Origin: Acidimicrobiaceae bacterium
GTDB lineage: Bacteria > Actinomycetota > Acidimicrobiia > Acidimicrobiales > Aldehydirespiratoraceae
NCBI GenBank assembly: GCA_026706815.1
Contig: JAPOYA010000023.1
Span: forward strand, 1-64,000
Reading direction: 5' to 3'
Length of the DNA: 64,000 nt
The translations under genes were made by a program, and so were the position numbers. Position 1 is the stretch's first letter, and each line of letters begins with the position of its first letter. Positions 38,672-48,059 of this stretch are shown in pieces. The notes under the pieces were generated by a model. It worked only from the letters and a program-made list of their open reading frames with translations, made no database searches and was not told the origin of the DNA.

Positions 38672-39870
38672 GCCGCTGGACCTTTACCTCTGAGAGTGTG
38701 ACGGAGGGCCATCCGGACAAGATGGCAGACCAGATCTCGGACTCGATCCTCGACGCCATGCTGGATCAGGACCCGATGAGCCGCGTGGCCTGCGAGACCA
38801 TGGTCACGACCGGACTGGTAATCGTGGCGGGCGAGATCGACACCGAGGTGTACGTCGATATAGCCGGCACGGTGCGCGAGACGATCAAGGGAATCGGCTA
38901 CGACCGTGAGGCCTTCGGATTCGACGGCAACACCTGTGGGGTCATGGTCGCCATCGATAAACAGTCAGAGGACATATCCCAAGGCGTCAACGCTTCAGAG
39001 GAAGTCCGCTCGGGGATCGCGGGGGAGCAGGACGAGCTCGACCTGCAGGGTGCCGGCGATCAGGGAATGATGTTCGGCTACGCCTGCGACGAAACTGAAG
39101 AACTGATGCCTCTGCCCATCCACCTGGCGCATCGCATGGCCGAACGCCACGCCGAGATCCGCAAGGCCGGAACCATCCCGTACATCCGCCCCGACGCAAA
39201 GACGCAGGTCACCTTCGAATACGAGGGCAACAGACCGGTTCGGCTCAAAACCGTGCTGGTATCGACCCACCACGTGGAGGGCATCGACCGCGACACGATG
39301 ATCAAACCCGACCTGATCGAGCACGTCATCGAACCGGTCATCCCCGCGGAGTTCTCCGACGACGACTACGACGTTTATGTCAACCCGACGGGCAGTTTCG
39401 TGAAGGGCGGTCCGGCGGCGGACTGCGGGCTGACCGGACGCAAGATCATCGTCGACACCTACGGCGGCATGGCCCGCCACGGCGGCGGTGCGTTCTCGGG
39501 CAAGGACCCCTCCAAAGTCGACCGCTCCGCGGCCTACGCGGCCCGCTGGGTGGCCAAGAACCTGGTTGCAGCCGGAGCGGCCGGCCGCTGTGAGGTTCAG
39601 GTCGCCTATGCCATCGGCATGGCGCGGCCCGTGTCGCTCCTCATCGAGACGTTCGGCACCGAGACCGTCGACAAGGCTGCGGTCGTCGCCGCGATCGACG
39701 AGATCTTCGATCTGCGCCCAGCGGCGATTCTCCGCGATCTCGACCTGAGGCGGCCGATCTACGCCAAGACAGCCTCATACGGGCATTTCGGCCGGTCCAG
39801 CGAAGACGGCCTCTTCCCGTGGGAGAAGGCCGACAGGGTCGACGAGGTAAGATCGGCGTTGGGACTCTGA
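38668..39870 (+). CDS. metK: S-adenosylmethionine synthetase
   Basis: Makes S-adenosylmethionine from methionine and ATP. It has 400 residues. [20 protein letters not shown] is the N-terminal signature, [16 protein letters not shown] the ATP-site motif, and [21 protein letters not shown] the P-loop-like motif with conserved Lys residues. GTG 38668 overlaps the coaBC stop by four bases. No SAM riboswitch is visible, as expected inside an operon. Confidence 0.97.
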   Translation: MSRWTFTSESVTEGHPDKMADQISDSILDAMLDQDPMSRVACETMVTTGLVIVAGEIDTEVYVDIAGTVRETIKGIGYDREAFGFDGNTCGVMVAIDKQSEDISQGVNASEEVRSGIAGEQDELDLQGAGDQGMMFGYACDETEELMPLPIHLAHRMAERHAEIRKAGTIPYIRPDAKTQVTFEYEGNRPVRLKTVLVSTHHVEGIDRDTMIKPDLIEHVIEPVIPAEFSDDDYDVYVNPTGSFVKGGPAADCGLTGRKIIVDTYGGMARHGGGAFSGKDPSKVDRSAAYAARWVAKNLVAAGAAGRCEVQVAYAIGMARPVSLLIETFGTETVDKAAVVAAIDEIFDLRPAAILRDLDLRRPIYAKTASYGHFGRSSEDGLFPWEKADRVDEVRSALGL

Positions 39871-39894
39871 GGGGTCAGAGGCCGAGCGCGGAAG

Positions 39895-41673
39895 ATGGGC
39901 TTGGGCACATCCGAGCGAATGGTCCCCAGAGGCGAACGAAGGGTCGTGCGGGTAATTCCCGATGTCCTTGGGATCAATCGGGAGTTCGACTATTTCGTTC
40001 CTGAGGCGTGGGAGGCCGACGGCCGCTCGCAGCGACTGGCCATAGGGTCGATGGTGCGCGTGTCCCTGGCGGGGCGCCGGGTGGCTGCGTGGGTGAGTGC
40101 TGTCGATGTCGAGCCTCCTGCCGGCGTCGAGTTGGCCCCGTTGAAGACCCTGAGCGGCGTCGGCCCCAGCGCCGCGATGATGGAACTGGCCGATTGGGCC
40201 GCGTGGCGCTGGGCGGGCAGCCGCGTGAAGTTCCTGCGCGCCGCTTCTCCGCCTTCGATGGTGGCCGGGGTGCCCCGGGCGTTGCCCCCCGCACCGGTGC
40301 CGTCCGGCCCGGCAGATGTGTTCTCGCAGGCTTTCGAACTGGCTCAGCAGAGCGGTGTTGCGGTGGTCAGAACCCTGCCGGGCAGTGATGATGTGCCCCT
40401 GGCCCTTGAAGCTTGTCGGAGGGGTGACGCGTTGCTGCTGTTGGCTGATTCTGCTCGGGCTCGCCGCCTTGGGATCGCTTTGCGCCGTGCTGGCGTGAAG
40501 GTCGCGCTAAGCAATCAGGAGTGGCCCTTGGCTGCAAGTGGTTCCACGGTTGTGGGGACCCGCTCGGCCGCCTGGATGCCCATGCCGCGACTGTCCGCAG
40601 TGGTGGTATTCGACGAGCACGACGAGTCGCTTGCCGAGCAGTCGGCGCCAACGTGGCATGCTCGTGACGTCGGGTTGGAGCGGGCCCGCCGCGCCGGCGT
40701 GCCGGCGGTTCTCAGCTCCCCCGTGCCCTCGCTTGAGGCTCTGCGCGCCGGACCGCTGCTGCGGCCCGACCGTGCTGCGCAGCGAACCGGCTGGCCGCTG
40801 GTCGAGGTGTTCGACCGCCGCGCCGACGACCCGACGAGGGCGGGTCTGTTCGCCGAGGGCATAGCCCGCGTTCTACGAGGCGGGAGTCGAGTGGTCTGCG
40901 TGCTGAATCGCAAGGGGCGTTCGCGGCTCATGGCATGTGCTTCGTGTGGTGAACTGGCCCTCACCCGCGACGGTGCGTCGTCCATGGTTCTCGAAGACGA
41001 CGAGCTTCGTTCCCCTGATGGGACCGAGGTTCGACCGCTGGTCTGCTCCCACTGTGGCCACACCCGTTTGAAGAACCTCCGCGCCGGCGTCACCAGAGCC
41101 AAAGAAGAACTGGAGGCTCTCGTGGGAGAGGCGGTCGATGAGATCACTGCGTCGTCTGCGGCACTGCCGACGACCCGCGTGGTGATCGGGACTGAGGCGG
41201 TCCTGCATCGTGTTGAGGCGGCTGACGCCGTGGTGTTCTTGGACTTGGACTCTGAACTGCTGGCGCCTCGCCAGAGAGCTGTGGAACAGGCGATGGCGCT
41301 GCTGGCGCGAGCGGCTCGTCTGTTGGGAGCGAGAGACGCCGGCGGGCGTCTCGCACTGCAGACCCGCCAACCGGACCATGAGGTCGTGCGGGCCGTGTTG
41401 CGCGGCGACCCCTCAATCGTCGCTGTAGCAGAACGCGATCGTCGCAGAGCGGCGGGGATCGCGCCTTATGGCGCGCAGGCTCTGGTCTCCGGCACAGGCG
41501 CGGCGGAGTTCATCGTCGCGCTCGGTCATCCGGCAGGAGTCCGAATTCTCGGCCCTTCAAAGGATCGCTGGCTGCTGCAGGCCGATGCCCATGAGCCGAT
41601 CCTCAACGCCCTCGAAGCCGCGCCCCGTCCCGAGAGCCGCGTGCGAATCGAGGTCGACCCCCTCCGTGCCTGA
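39895..41673 (+). CDS. priA: primosomal protein N' (PriA), ATPase motifs lost
   Basis: Actinobacterial PriA homologue of 592 residues, involved in replication restart. The N-terminal DNA-binding region is typical (RVIPDVLGINREFDYFVPEAW), and the C-terminal part with LVSGTGAAEFIVALG and RVRIEVDPL matches. The helicase motor is degenerate: no Walker A GKT is present where it should be, and the DEEH box reads DEHDESL. Only two of the four cysteine pairs of the zinc-binding insert remain (CASC and CSHC). Loss of the ATPase is known for actinobacterial PriA, so this is a clade trait, not decay. ATG 39895 is used; ATG 39919 is also possible. Confidence 0.85.
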   Translation: MGLGTSERMVPRGERRVVRVIPDVLGINREFDYFVPEAWEADGRSQRLAIGSMVRVSLAGRRVAAWVSAVDVEPPAGVELAPLKTLSGVGPSAAMMELADWAAWRWAGSRVKFLRAASPPSMVAGVPRALPPAPVPSGPADVFSQAFELAQQSGVAVVRTLPGSDDVPLALEACRRGDALLLLADSARARRLGIALRRAGVKVALSNQEWPLAASGSTVVGTRSAAWMPMPRLSAVVVFDEHDESLAEQSAPTWHARDVGLERARRAGVPAVLSSPVPSLEALRAGPLLRPDRAAQRTGWPLVEVFDRRADDPTRAGLFAEGIARVLRGGSRVVCVLNRKGRSRLMACASCGELALTRDGASSMVLEDDELRSPDGTEVRPLVCSHCGHTRLKNLRAGVTRAKEELEALVGEAVDEITASSAALPTTRVVIGTEAVLHRVEAADAVVFLDLDSELLAPRQRAVEQAMALLARAARLLGARDAGGRLALQTRQPDHEVVRAVLRGDPSIVAVAERDRRRAAGIAPYGAQALVSGTGAAEFIVALGHPAGVRILGPSKDRWLLQADAHEPILNALEAAPRPESRVRIEVDPLRA

Positions 41674-41677
41674 AACT

Positions 41678-41708
41678 GCGCGTCTGTCGCGGCTGCGACG
41701 CTTCGCGC
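41678..41708. terminator. hairpin between convergent priA and trmH-like genes
   Basis: GTCGC at 41686-41690 pairs with GCGAC at 41695-41699 around a GGCT loop; an outer stem pairs GCGCG at 41678-41682 with CGCGC at 41704-41708. It starts five bases after the priA stop and lies just beyond the stop of the opposing gene. No T-run follows on either side, so a role as a two-way terminator is only a suggestion. Confidence 0.35.
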
Positions 41709-41714
41709 AGGGGC

Positions 41715-42248
41715 TCAGTGACCGGGCGTCGCAGTCCAGTCGGTGCGGCGCGTTTCGTAGAGGGCGATCGCGGTGGCGATCGCGACGTTGAGCGAGCCGA
41801 CCTTGCCGAGTTGTGGAATGAACGCGACGCTGTCGCAGGCGGCGAGCGCGGCAGGGGTGATACCGCGGTCCTCATGGCCGATCACCAAGGCGACGTCGCC
41901 TGCGAGATCGGTGTCATGCAGCGGCCGAGCATCGCTGGTGAGCTCTACCGCCACGACGCGGTAACCGTTCGCCCGTGCCGCGGTCACTGCCGCGGGACCC
42001 GAATCGATCTCTGTCCAACTCAGGTAACGGGCGCTTCCCAGCGCAGTCTTGTCGACCTTGTCGTGGTCCGGCGCGGTACCCGCAGCGATCCACAAGTGGT
42101 CGACGCGCTGTGCTGCAGCGGTGCGCACAATGGACCCGACGTTGAATGGACTCGCGACTCCGTCGAGAATCAGCGCCACGCGGCCGGTGGTGCGCCGGCG
42201 CCATGACCTGTGAAGCCGTTTCATGCCAGTGCCGTCGAGTTGAGTCAC
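41715..42248 (-). CDS. SpoU/TrmH family RNA methyltransferase
   Basis: SPOUT-fold methyltransferase of 177 residues that 2'-O-methylates tRNA or rRNA. The three motifs are present: SPFNVGSIVRTAAA, LVIGHEDRGI and IPQLGKVGSLNVAIATAIALYE. Resemblance to tRNA Gm18 methyltransferase TrmH is good but target assignment is not certain. GTG 42248 overlaps the stop of the upstream methyltransferase by four bases; ATG 42224 is an alternative. An open frame further upstream lies inside that neighbouring gene. It converges on priA. Confidence 0.85.
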   Translation of the reverse strand: MTQLDGTGMKRLHRSWRRRTTGRVALILDGVASPFNVGSIVRTAAAQRVDHLWIAAGTAPDHDKVDKTALGSARYLSWTEIDSGPAAVTAARANGYRVVAVELTSDARPLHDTDLAGDVALVIGHEDRGITPAALAACDSVAFIPQLGKVGSLNVAIATAIALYETRRTDWTATPGH

Positions 42249-42856
42249 GAGTCCTCCCGCGGGTCGACTTCGAGTATGCGATAACCGGAGCGACTGACCC
42301 ACCGGATTGTCGGGAATCCTTGGCCTGTCAGCCAACGGCTCAAAGAATCGCTGCCGAGATGCTTCTGCACGACCAGATGAGCTTGACCGCCGGGGTTCAA
42401 GCGGCTCAGCCAACTCTCAAGGAGTTGATGCAACGCCGGTTTGCCGATTCGAATCGGCGGGTTGGACAGGATTCGATCAAAGCGGACGCCTTTTGGGATC
42501 TCGGTGGGCGGCGCCACGGTTATCCGGTCGGCGGCTCCGATTTCTCGGGCATTGATCTCGGTGAGGGTCCGAGCGCGGCTGTTGGTGTCTATGGCCCATA
42601 TTCGCCCGCCGCGGGTTCGCAGAGCCGTGACGCAGGCTATCGGGCCCCAACCGCAGCCGATGTCGAGCGTCACCGCGTCGTCGTCGACCGGCGGTGCGTC
42701 TGTCAGCAGCAGTTTGGTGCCCGGGTCGAGGCGGTCGTGCGAGAACACCCCGCGGTCCGAGGTGAGGGTTACAGTCAGGTCAGGCAGGTTGACCTCTGTT
42801 TGCGCCGGCTTCGAGGCCACCGTCGGTTCCTGATCGAAATAGTGAGCGCCCTCCAC
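42245..42856 (-). CDS. RsmC-like class I methyltransferase
   Basis: SAM-dependent methyltransferase of 203 residues, similar to the C-terminal domain of 16S rRNA m2G1207 methyltransferase RsmC. HYFDQEPTVASKP and GVFSHDRLDPGTKLLL precede the SAM motif LDIGCGWGPIA; the catalytic NPPIRIG and the closing SRSGYRILEV are typical. GTG 42856 is the best start, because the frame upstream runs antisense through def. It is divergent from def and coupled by a four-base overlap to the SpoU gene. Confidence 0.85.
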   Translation of the reverse strand: MEGAHYFDQEPTVASKPAQTEVNLPDLTVTLTSDRGVFSHDRLDPGTKLLLTDAPPVDDDAVTLDIGCGWGPIACVTALRTRGGRIWAIDTNSRARTLTEINAREIGAADRITVAPPTEIPKGVRFDRILSNPPIRIGKPALHQLLESWLSRLNPGGQAHLVVQKHLGSDSLSRWLTGQGFPTIRWVSRSGYRILEVDPREDS

Positions 42857-42907
42857 AGCCTCGACCGTAGCGCCCGGTGGTGTGATTCCGTCCGCTAGCC
42901 TGAGCGA

Positions 42908-43465
42908 GTGGCCAGTTGCGACATTCGCGTTATTGGAGATCCTGTCCTGCGCCAGAAGGCGCGCGAGGTCAATGACATCGACGGCGCTCTGGTGCGCCTT
43001 GCCGACGACATGATCGAGACCATGTACGAGGCGCCTGGGATCGGCCTCGCAGCGCCGCAGGTAGGCGTGCAGAAGAGGCTGTTCGTCTGGGACATGGGCG
43101 AGGGGCCGCGGGTGATCGTGAACCCTGAAATCGTCGAATCGGAGGGCGAATGGCTCTACGACGAGGGCTGTCTCTCGGTTCCCGGCCTGTCCTGGGAGAT
43201 AGTCCGCCCGAAAACCGTCCATCTTGTGGGCCGCGACCTCGACGGCAACGAGATGTCCCTGGAGGTCGACGAGCTCGAAGCCCGCCTGTTCCAGCACGAG
43301 ATCGACCATCTCGACGGCACCCTGCTGATCGAGCGTCTCGATTCCGACACCCGCAAGACTGCGCTGAAAGCGATCCGCGACCTTCAACTGGCCGAGGCCA
43401 TGCCCACGCCACCGAGCGCGGGGCCTGCGAGCACACGCGCTGTCCGAGATCTAAGGCTGCCGTGA
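42908..43465 (+). CDS. def: peptide deformylase
   Basis: Removes the formyl group from new proteins. It has 185 residues. The three motifs are intact: GIGLAAPQVG, EGCLSVPG with the metal Cys, and QHEIDHLDG with the metal His pair. GTG 42908 is preceded by the divergent methyltransferase promoter region. Its stop overlaps the fmt start, pairing the enzyme that adds formyl to initiator tRNA with the one that removes it. Confidence 0.96.
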   Translation: MASCDIRVIGDPVLRQKAREVNDIDGALVRLADDMIETMYEAPGIGLAAPQVGVQKRLFVWDMGEGPRVIVNPEIVESEGEWLYDEGCLSVPGLSWEIVRPKTVHLVGRDLDGNEMSLEVDELEARLFQHEIDHLDGTLLIERLDSDTRKTALKAIRDLQLAEAMPTPPSAGPASTRAVRDLRLP

Positions 43466-44364
43466 GCATTCCGCCACCGGCGGAGATCGAGCGCATCGCC
43501 TATCTGGGCACGCCCGCTGCCGCAGTGCCGCCCCTGCGTGCTCTTCGCGAAGCCGGATATGAGATCCCCCTCGTCGTGTCACGGCCCGACACTCGACGGG
43601 GGAGAGGTGCAGACCTTGAGCCGAGCCCGGTGAAGGCCGCTGCACTCGACCTGGGCTTGGAGGTCAGCGACGATCTCGAAGACGTGGCAGGGGTCGGCGC
43701 CGCTCTCGGCGTGGTGGTCGCCTACGGTGAGATCATCCCGTCAGCGCTTCTCGAGCAGTTGCCCATGGTCAACCTGCACTTCTCGCTGCTGCCGCGCTGG
43801 CGGGGAGCAGCGCCGGTGGAACGGGCGATCCTGGCCGGCGATGAAGCCACTGGAGTCAGCTTGATGGTTGTCGACGAGGGATTGGACACAGGGGCGCTCT
43901 ATCGGCGAGCCGAAATCTCAATAGCGCCTGACGAAGACAGCGGTGCTTTGAGAGCGCGGCTGGTCGCGCTCGGCACGGAGGTGTTGATCGAGGCGCTCGC
44001 CGAAGGACTGGGAGAGCCTGAGCCGCAGGCTGGCGAGCCGGTCTACGCCCAGAAGATCACCACGGAGGACCGCCGCATCGACTGGACACAGCCGGCGGTG
44101 CAGATTCGCCGACAGGTTCGAGTCGGAGGCGCATGGACGACCTTTCGCGGCCAACAGTTCAAGATCTGGCGCACCGCGGTGCGCAGTGCCCATGTTGCGC
44201 AAGAGTTGCGCGCCGATCTGCCGGGCTCGATCAGCGGGTTGTCGGTGGCCACGGGTGAGGGACGAATCGACCTGCTCGAAGTTCAAGCCCAGGGCCGGAC
44301 GAGGCAGGCCGCGTTCGCCTGGCACAACGGTGCCCGCCTGAGACCCGAAGATCGGTTCGTCTGA
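43462..44364 (+). CDS. fmt: methionyl-tRNA formyltransferase
   Basis: Formylates initiator Met-tRNA using 10-formyltetrahydrofolate. It has 300 residues. IAYLGTPAAAVPPLRAL is the N-terminus of the Rossmann domain; the catalytic residues lie in VNLHFSLLPRWRGAAPVERAI and the conserved Asp in DEGLDTGALY. The C-terminal tRNA-binding barrel covers about residues 205-300. GTG 43462 overlaps the def stop by four bases. Confidence 0.95.
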   Translation: MSIPPPAEIERIAYLGTPAAAVPPLRALREAGYEIPLVVSRPDTRRGRGADLEPSPVKAAALDLGLEVSDDLEDVAGVGAALGVVVAYGEIIPSALLEQLPMVNLHFSLLPRWRGAAPVERAILAGDEATGVSLMVVDEGLDTGALYRRAEISIAPDEDSGALRARLVALGTEVLIEALAEGLGEPEPQAGEPVYAQKITTEDRRIDWTQPAVQIRRQVRVGGAWTTFRGQQFKIWRTAVRSAHVAQELRADLPGSISGLSVATGEGRIDLLEVQAQGRTRQAAFAWHNGARLRPEDRFV

Positions 44365-44367
44365 GAC

Positions 44368-45492
44368 GTGCGCGCAGATGCTCGCCGGATCGCCGTCGAT
44401 GCTGTAGTCCGCATCGAATCCGAGGGTGCATATGCCAACGTGCTGTTGCCCAAGATGCTCGCTGACGTCGACCTAGACGCCCGCGACAAGGGCTTCGTCA
44501 CCGAGTTGGTCTACGGGTCCACCAGACGCAAACGGGCACTCGACCATGTAGTCGACCGGTTCTTGGTGCAGGAGCCGCCGCCTGTGGCGCGCGCCGCGCT
44601 GCGGTTGGGTGCCCACCAGCTGATCGAGATGGGAACACCTCCCCACGCCGCGGTCTCAGCCACGGTGCAAGCAGCGCCCAAGAGGTTCCGCGGCCTTGTC
44701 AACGCGGTATTGCGAAAGGTCGCGACCGCGCACTCGGCGGGCATCTCCTATCCGAGCGACGCGGTGGCGCTCAGCTATCCGGACTGGATGGTTGCGCGTC
44801 TGAGAGAGGACCTCGGCAACCGAAAAGCCGACGATTCCCTGAGGTCGATGAACCTGCCGGCACGCCCGCAACGCCGCGAAGACGGCTACGTGCAGGACCC
44901 CAGCTCCCAGCGAGTCGCAGCTCTGGTACCGGCCGCGCCAGGCGATGTCGTTTTGGACCTGTGTGCTGCTCCAGGCGGCAAATCGACTGAAATCGCCGGC
45001 AGAGGGGCCGCCGTGCTCGCTGCCGACCTCCGGCTGGGCAGAGCTGGGCTGGTCGTTCAGAATGCCGAGAGACTCGGTTGCAGCCCTGAACTCGAAGCGA
45101 ACGGAGTCGCAGTCGTAGTAGCGGACGGTACCGTACCCCCGTTCAGGCGCCGAACGTTCGACGCGGTTCTGGTTGACGCTCCCTGCTCGGGTTTGGGTTC
45201 TCTGCGGCGGCGTCCCGACGCGCGTTGGCGCATTCAGCCCCAAGACATAGGCGAACTGGCGACGCTCCAGCAGCAACTGTTGAAGAGCGCTGCGGAACTC
45301 GTCGTTTCGGGCGGGACGCTCGTCTACAGCGTCTGCACTCTCACCGCGGCCGAGACCACCGGGGTGCTCGAGGCAACCGTCGCAGATCTCAACGCGCTCG
45401 GTTTCGATCCGCTCTCAAGCGATCTTTCTCTCCCGACCCCCGAACACGACGGCATGTTCTACTCGGTCTGGACTCGCGGTCTGGACTCGTAG
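44368..45492 (+). CDS. rsmB: 16S rRNA m5C methyltransferase RsmB
   Basis: Methylates C967 (E. coli numbering) of 16S rRNA. It has 374 residues: an N-terminal NusB-like domain (ARRIAVDAVVRIESEGAYAN, ELVYGSTRRKRALDHVVD) and a C-terminal Rossmann domain with YVQDPSSQRVAALV, LDLCAAPGGKSTEIA, VDAPCSGLGSLRRRPDARW (motif IV Cys) and VYSVCTLTAAET (catalytic motif VI Cys). GTG 44368 is three bases after fmt. Confidence 0.94.
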   Translation: MRADARRIAVDAVVRIESEGAYANVLLPKMLADVDLDARDKGFVTELVYGSTRRKRALDHVVDRFLVQEPPPVARAALRLGAHQLIEMGTPPHAAVSATVQAAPKRFRGLVNAVLRKVATAHSAGISYPSDAVALSYPDWMVARLREDLGNRKADDSLRSMNLPARPQRREDGYVQDPSSQRVAALVPAAPGDVVLDLCAAPGGKSTEIAGRGAAVLAADLRLGRAGLVVQNAERLGCSPELEANGVAVVVADGTVPPFRRRTFDAVLVDAPCSGLGSLRRRPDARWRIQPQDIGELATLQQQLLKSAAELVVSGGTLVYSVCTLTAAETTGVLEATVADLNALGFDPLSSDLSLPTPEHDGMFYSVWTRGLDS

Positions 45493-45571
45493 TTTCGGGT
45501 TCGCAATGCCAACAGCTCCCAGGCTGTCGCCGGGCGTAGCCGCAGCCGCCACGGTGCTATAGCTTCGTGGC

Positions 45572-46090
45572 ATGGTTCGTCATCACCACCAAGAGCACGA
45601 CTCGGATGTTGCGCCGCTGCATGCGAAGGTTTTGACCGTCTCCGACGGTGTTGTTTGCGGCACGCGCCAAGACAAGTCCGGGGAAGCTCTGGAATCCCAG
45701 CTGGCCGGCGCGGGATGGACTGTCGTGGAGAGGACCGTGAGCGAAGACGGAGAGCGTCCAGTGGCCGAGACTTTGAAGCGCCTCGCCGAGGGCTTCCATG
45801 GCCTGATCGTCACCACCGGGGGCACAGGCTTCGGTCCCCGCGACCGCACCCCTGAGGGGACCAGAGCGATAATCGACCGTGAGGCGCCGGGGTTGGCGGA
45901 GGCCATGCGGTCGGTGAATCCCCTCGGGCGCCTGAGCCGCGGCGTGGCAGGCACACTCGACGCCAGCTTGATCCTCAACACTCCAGGATCGTCGAAGGGC
46001 TGTGTCGAAACCGTCGACGCCGTGCTCGATGTGCTCCCGCACGCGGTGAGGCTCTTGGCAGACAACGCCGACCCGCATCCTCATCATTAG
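45572..46090 (+). CDS. molybdopterin adenylyltransferase (MoaB/Mog family)
   Basis: Activates molybdopterin by adenylation before molybdenum insertion. It has 172 residues. KVLTVSDGVVCGTRQDKSG, IVTTGGTGFGPRDRTPEGT and LNTPGSSKG are the substrate-binding motifs. Both ends are His-rich (VRHHHQEHDSD at the start, DPHPHH at the end), which is unusual and may bind metal; this is inference. No other cofactor gene lies nearby. MoaB and Mog cannot be told apart here. Confidence 0.9.
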   Translation: MVRHHHQEHDSDVAPLHAKVLTVSDGVVCGTRQDKSGEALESQLAGAGWTVVERTVSEDGERPVAETLKRLAEGFHGLIVTTGGTGFGPRDRTPEGTRAIIDREAPGLAEAMRSVNPLGRLSRGVAGTLDASLILNTPGSSKGCVETVDAVLDVLPHAVRLLADNADPHPHH

Positions 46091-46102
46091 CCGGCCGCAC
46101 CC

Positions 46103-47107
46103 ATGAACCAGGACGTGTACTGCATGGGGCTGGCAATCGAAGCGGCCCGCAATGCTCGGCATCGGTCGTCGCCCAACCCGTGGGTCGGCGCCGTGCTGGT
46201 TTGTGCTGACGGCAGCGTGGTTTCGGGCTCGACGCAGGCATATGGAGGCGCCCACGCTGAGACCATGGCCTTGAATCAGGCGGCCAATGCTCAGGGTGCC
46301 ACGCTCTACACCACGCTTGAACCCTGCAATCACGCAGGTCGGACTGGCGCTTGTACCGAAGCGCTCATCGGAGCGGGGATATCACGGGTCGTCGCCGCGA
46401 TCGAGGACCCGGACCCACTGGTTGCCGGCCGCGGTATTGAGCGGCTCCGTCAATCAGAGGTCGATGTCACGGTCGGCGTGCGAGCAGCAGAAGTCGAACT
46501 GCAGCTGCGTCCCTACCTGCACCATCGCCGCACTGGCCGTCCCTGGGTGGTGCTGAAGCTGGCAGCAACGCTGGACGGCCGAGTGGCAGCACCCGACGCG
46601 ACTTCACAGTGGATCACCGGAGCCCGGGCGCGGGTTGATGCTCACCGGTTGAGGGCCATATCGGACGCGATCGTTGTGGGTGCGGGCACTGTCCGAGCCG
46701 ACGACCCGTCGCTGACTGTGCGCCATTGGCCCGGAGAGGATCAAACAGTCGACCCCGAAGAAGTCCGCGATCCTCGCCGAGTCGTTCTCGGTTCGGCGCC
46801 GAGCGCCGCGAGAGTACACCCCTGTCTCGAATGGGACCGGGGCCTCGGCGAACTCCTCGACCATCTCGGTGACTGCGGAGTCGTTCAGTTGCTGGTGGAG
46901 GGCGGTCCGAGCGTGGCCCACTCCTTCCACAGCGCAGAGCTTGTCGACCAGTATGTGTTCTACCTGGCGCCGGCACTGATGGGCGGGGATGACGGAGCGG
47001 GCCTGTTCAGCGGGCCCGGCGCTGCGACGATCAGCGATGTGTGGCGTGCAGAGTTCGAGAGCGTCCAGCAGCTCGGCGACGATCTGCGCATAGACCTAGT
47101 GAATTGA
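46103..47107 (+). CDS. ribD: bifunctional riboflavin deaminase/reductase RibD
   Basis: Deaminates and reduces the pyrimidine intermediate of riboflavin synthesis. It has 334 residues. The N-terminal deaminase has zinc ligands in AYGGAHAETMAL and LEPCNHAGRTGACTEALI; the C-terminal reductase begins near residue 150 with PWVVLKLAATLDGRVA and contains VVGAGTVRADDPSLTVR and LLVEGGPSVAHSF. Other rib genes do not follow here; hisG comes next, so the operon is atypical. Confidence 0.94.
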   Translation: MNQDVYCMGLAIEAARNARHRSSPNPWVGAVLVCADGSVVSGSTQAYGGAHAETMALNQAANAQGATLYTTLEPCNHAGRTGACTEALIGAGISRVVAAIEDPDPLVAGRGIERLRQSEVDVTVGVRAAEVELQLRPYLHHRRTGRPWVVLKLAATLDGRVAAPDATSQWITGARARVDAHRLRAISDAIVVGAGTVRADDPSLTVRHWPGEDQTVDPEEVRDPRRVVLGSAPSAARVHPCLEWDRGLGELLDHLGDCGVVQLLVEGGPSVAHSFHSAELVDQYVFYLAPALMGGDDGAGLFSGPGAATISDVWRAEFESVQQLGDDLRIDLVN

Positions 47108-47158
47108 CGCCGCGAAATTCGCTGCTGGTTGAACCGGTGCGCCGCTAGCCTCGTCGCG

Positions 47159-48034
47159 GTGTTGAAGCTGGTTCTTCCCAAGGGATCGCTGGAGTCAGCG
47201 ACGCTGGAGCTCTTCGAGGCCGCTGATCTGGGCGTGGAGCGCTCGTCGTCTGTCGCCTACAAGGCGTCGATTGCCGATCCGCGTATCGAGTCGGTTCGGA
47301 TTCTGCGCCCACAGGAGATCCCGGGTTACGTGGCGGACGGATTGTTCGATCTCGGCATTACCGGACGAGACTGGATTGAAGAGACCGACAGCCGCGTCGA
47401 GAGTCTTGGAGAGCTCAAATACTCCAAGGCGACCTCGCGTCCGATACGCGTTGTTCTGGCTGTTCCGCAAGACTCGCCCTGGGACTCGGTCGCAGACCTT
47501 CCCGACGGTGTGAGAGTGTCCACGGAGTACCCGGAGACGACCCGCCGGTTTCTTGTTGCCGCTGGCGTCGATGCCGATGTGCGGCTCAGCTACGGCGCCA
47601 CCGAGGCGAAAGTCCCAGACATCGTCGATCTGGTCGTCGACATCACCGAGACGGGGCGGGCGTTGAACGCGGCGGGACTGCGCATCATCGACACGCTGTG
47701 TACGTCCTACACAGAGCTGATCGCCAATCCTGAGTCGTTCGCCGATCCGAAGAAGGCTCACGCGATGCGTCAGATCAACACCCTGCTACAGGGCGTCCTC
47801 GAGGCGCGGGGCAAGGTGTTGGTCAAGATGAACGTCCCGGCCGCTCGCCTCGATGAGGTGATCGAGCTGTTGCCGTCCATGAAGGCGCCGACGGTCAATG
47901 AGCTGTTTCGAGGGGCTGGATATGCGGTCGAGACTGTTGTGGCCAAGTCTGAGATCAACATTCTGATTCCGGCTCTGCGCGACCACGGGGCCGGCGATAT
48001 CGTTGAGCTCCCGATCACCAAGATCGTCCCTTGA
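47159..48034 (+). CDS. hisG: ATP phosphoribosyltransferase, long form
   Basis: First enzyme of histidine synthesis, condensing ATP with PRPP and feedback-inhibited by histidine. It has 291 residues; the extra C-terminal domain (about 205-291) is the regulatory PII-like domain of the long form, so no HisZ is needed. LVLPKGSLESATLELFEAADL is cited in part as the N-terminus; GLFDLGITGRDWIEE and LVVDITETGRALNAAGL (PRPP loop) are clear. GTG 47159 is chosen over the upstream ATG 47129 because the family begins at that point. Confidence 0.94.
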   Translation: MLKLVLPKGSLESATLELFEAADLGVERSSSVAYKASIADPRIESVRILRPQEIPGYVADGLFDLGITGRDWIEETDSRVESLGELKYSKATSRPIRVVLAVPQDSPWDSVADLPDGVRVSTEYPETTRRFLVAAGVDADVRLSYGATEAKVPDIVDLVVDITETGRALNAAGLRIIDTLCTSYTELIANPESFADPKKAHAMRQINTLLQGVLEARGKVLVKMNVPAARLDEVIELLPSMKAPTVNELFRGAGYAVETVVAKSEINILIPALRDHGAGDIVELPITKIVP

Positions 48035-48059
48035 AGGCGGTTCGGTCAGTCCGACTCCG

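Noticed and set aside
39895..41673. A decayed priA pseudogene
   Set aside because: The frame is full length and loss of the ATPase motifs is a known trait of actinobacterial PriA.
42249..42413. A longer TrmH-like protein starting upstream of 42248
   Set aside because: The extension lies inside the upstream methyltransferase gene and is low-complexity; GTG 42248 in a four-base overlap fits the family start.
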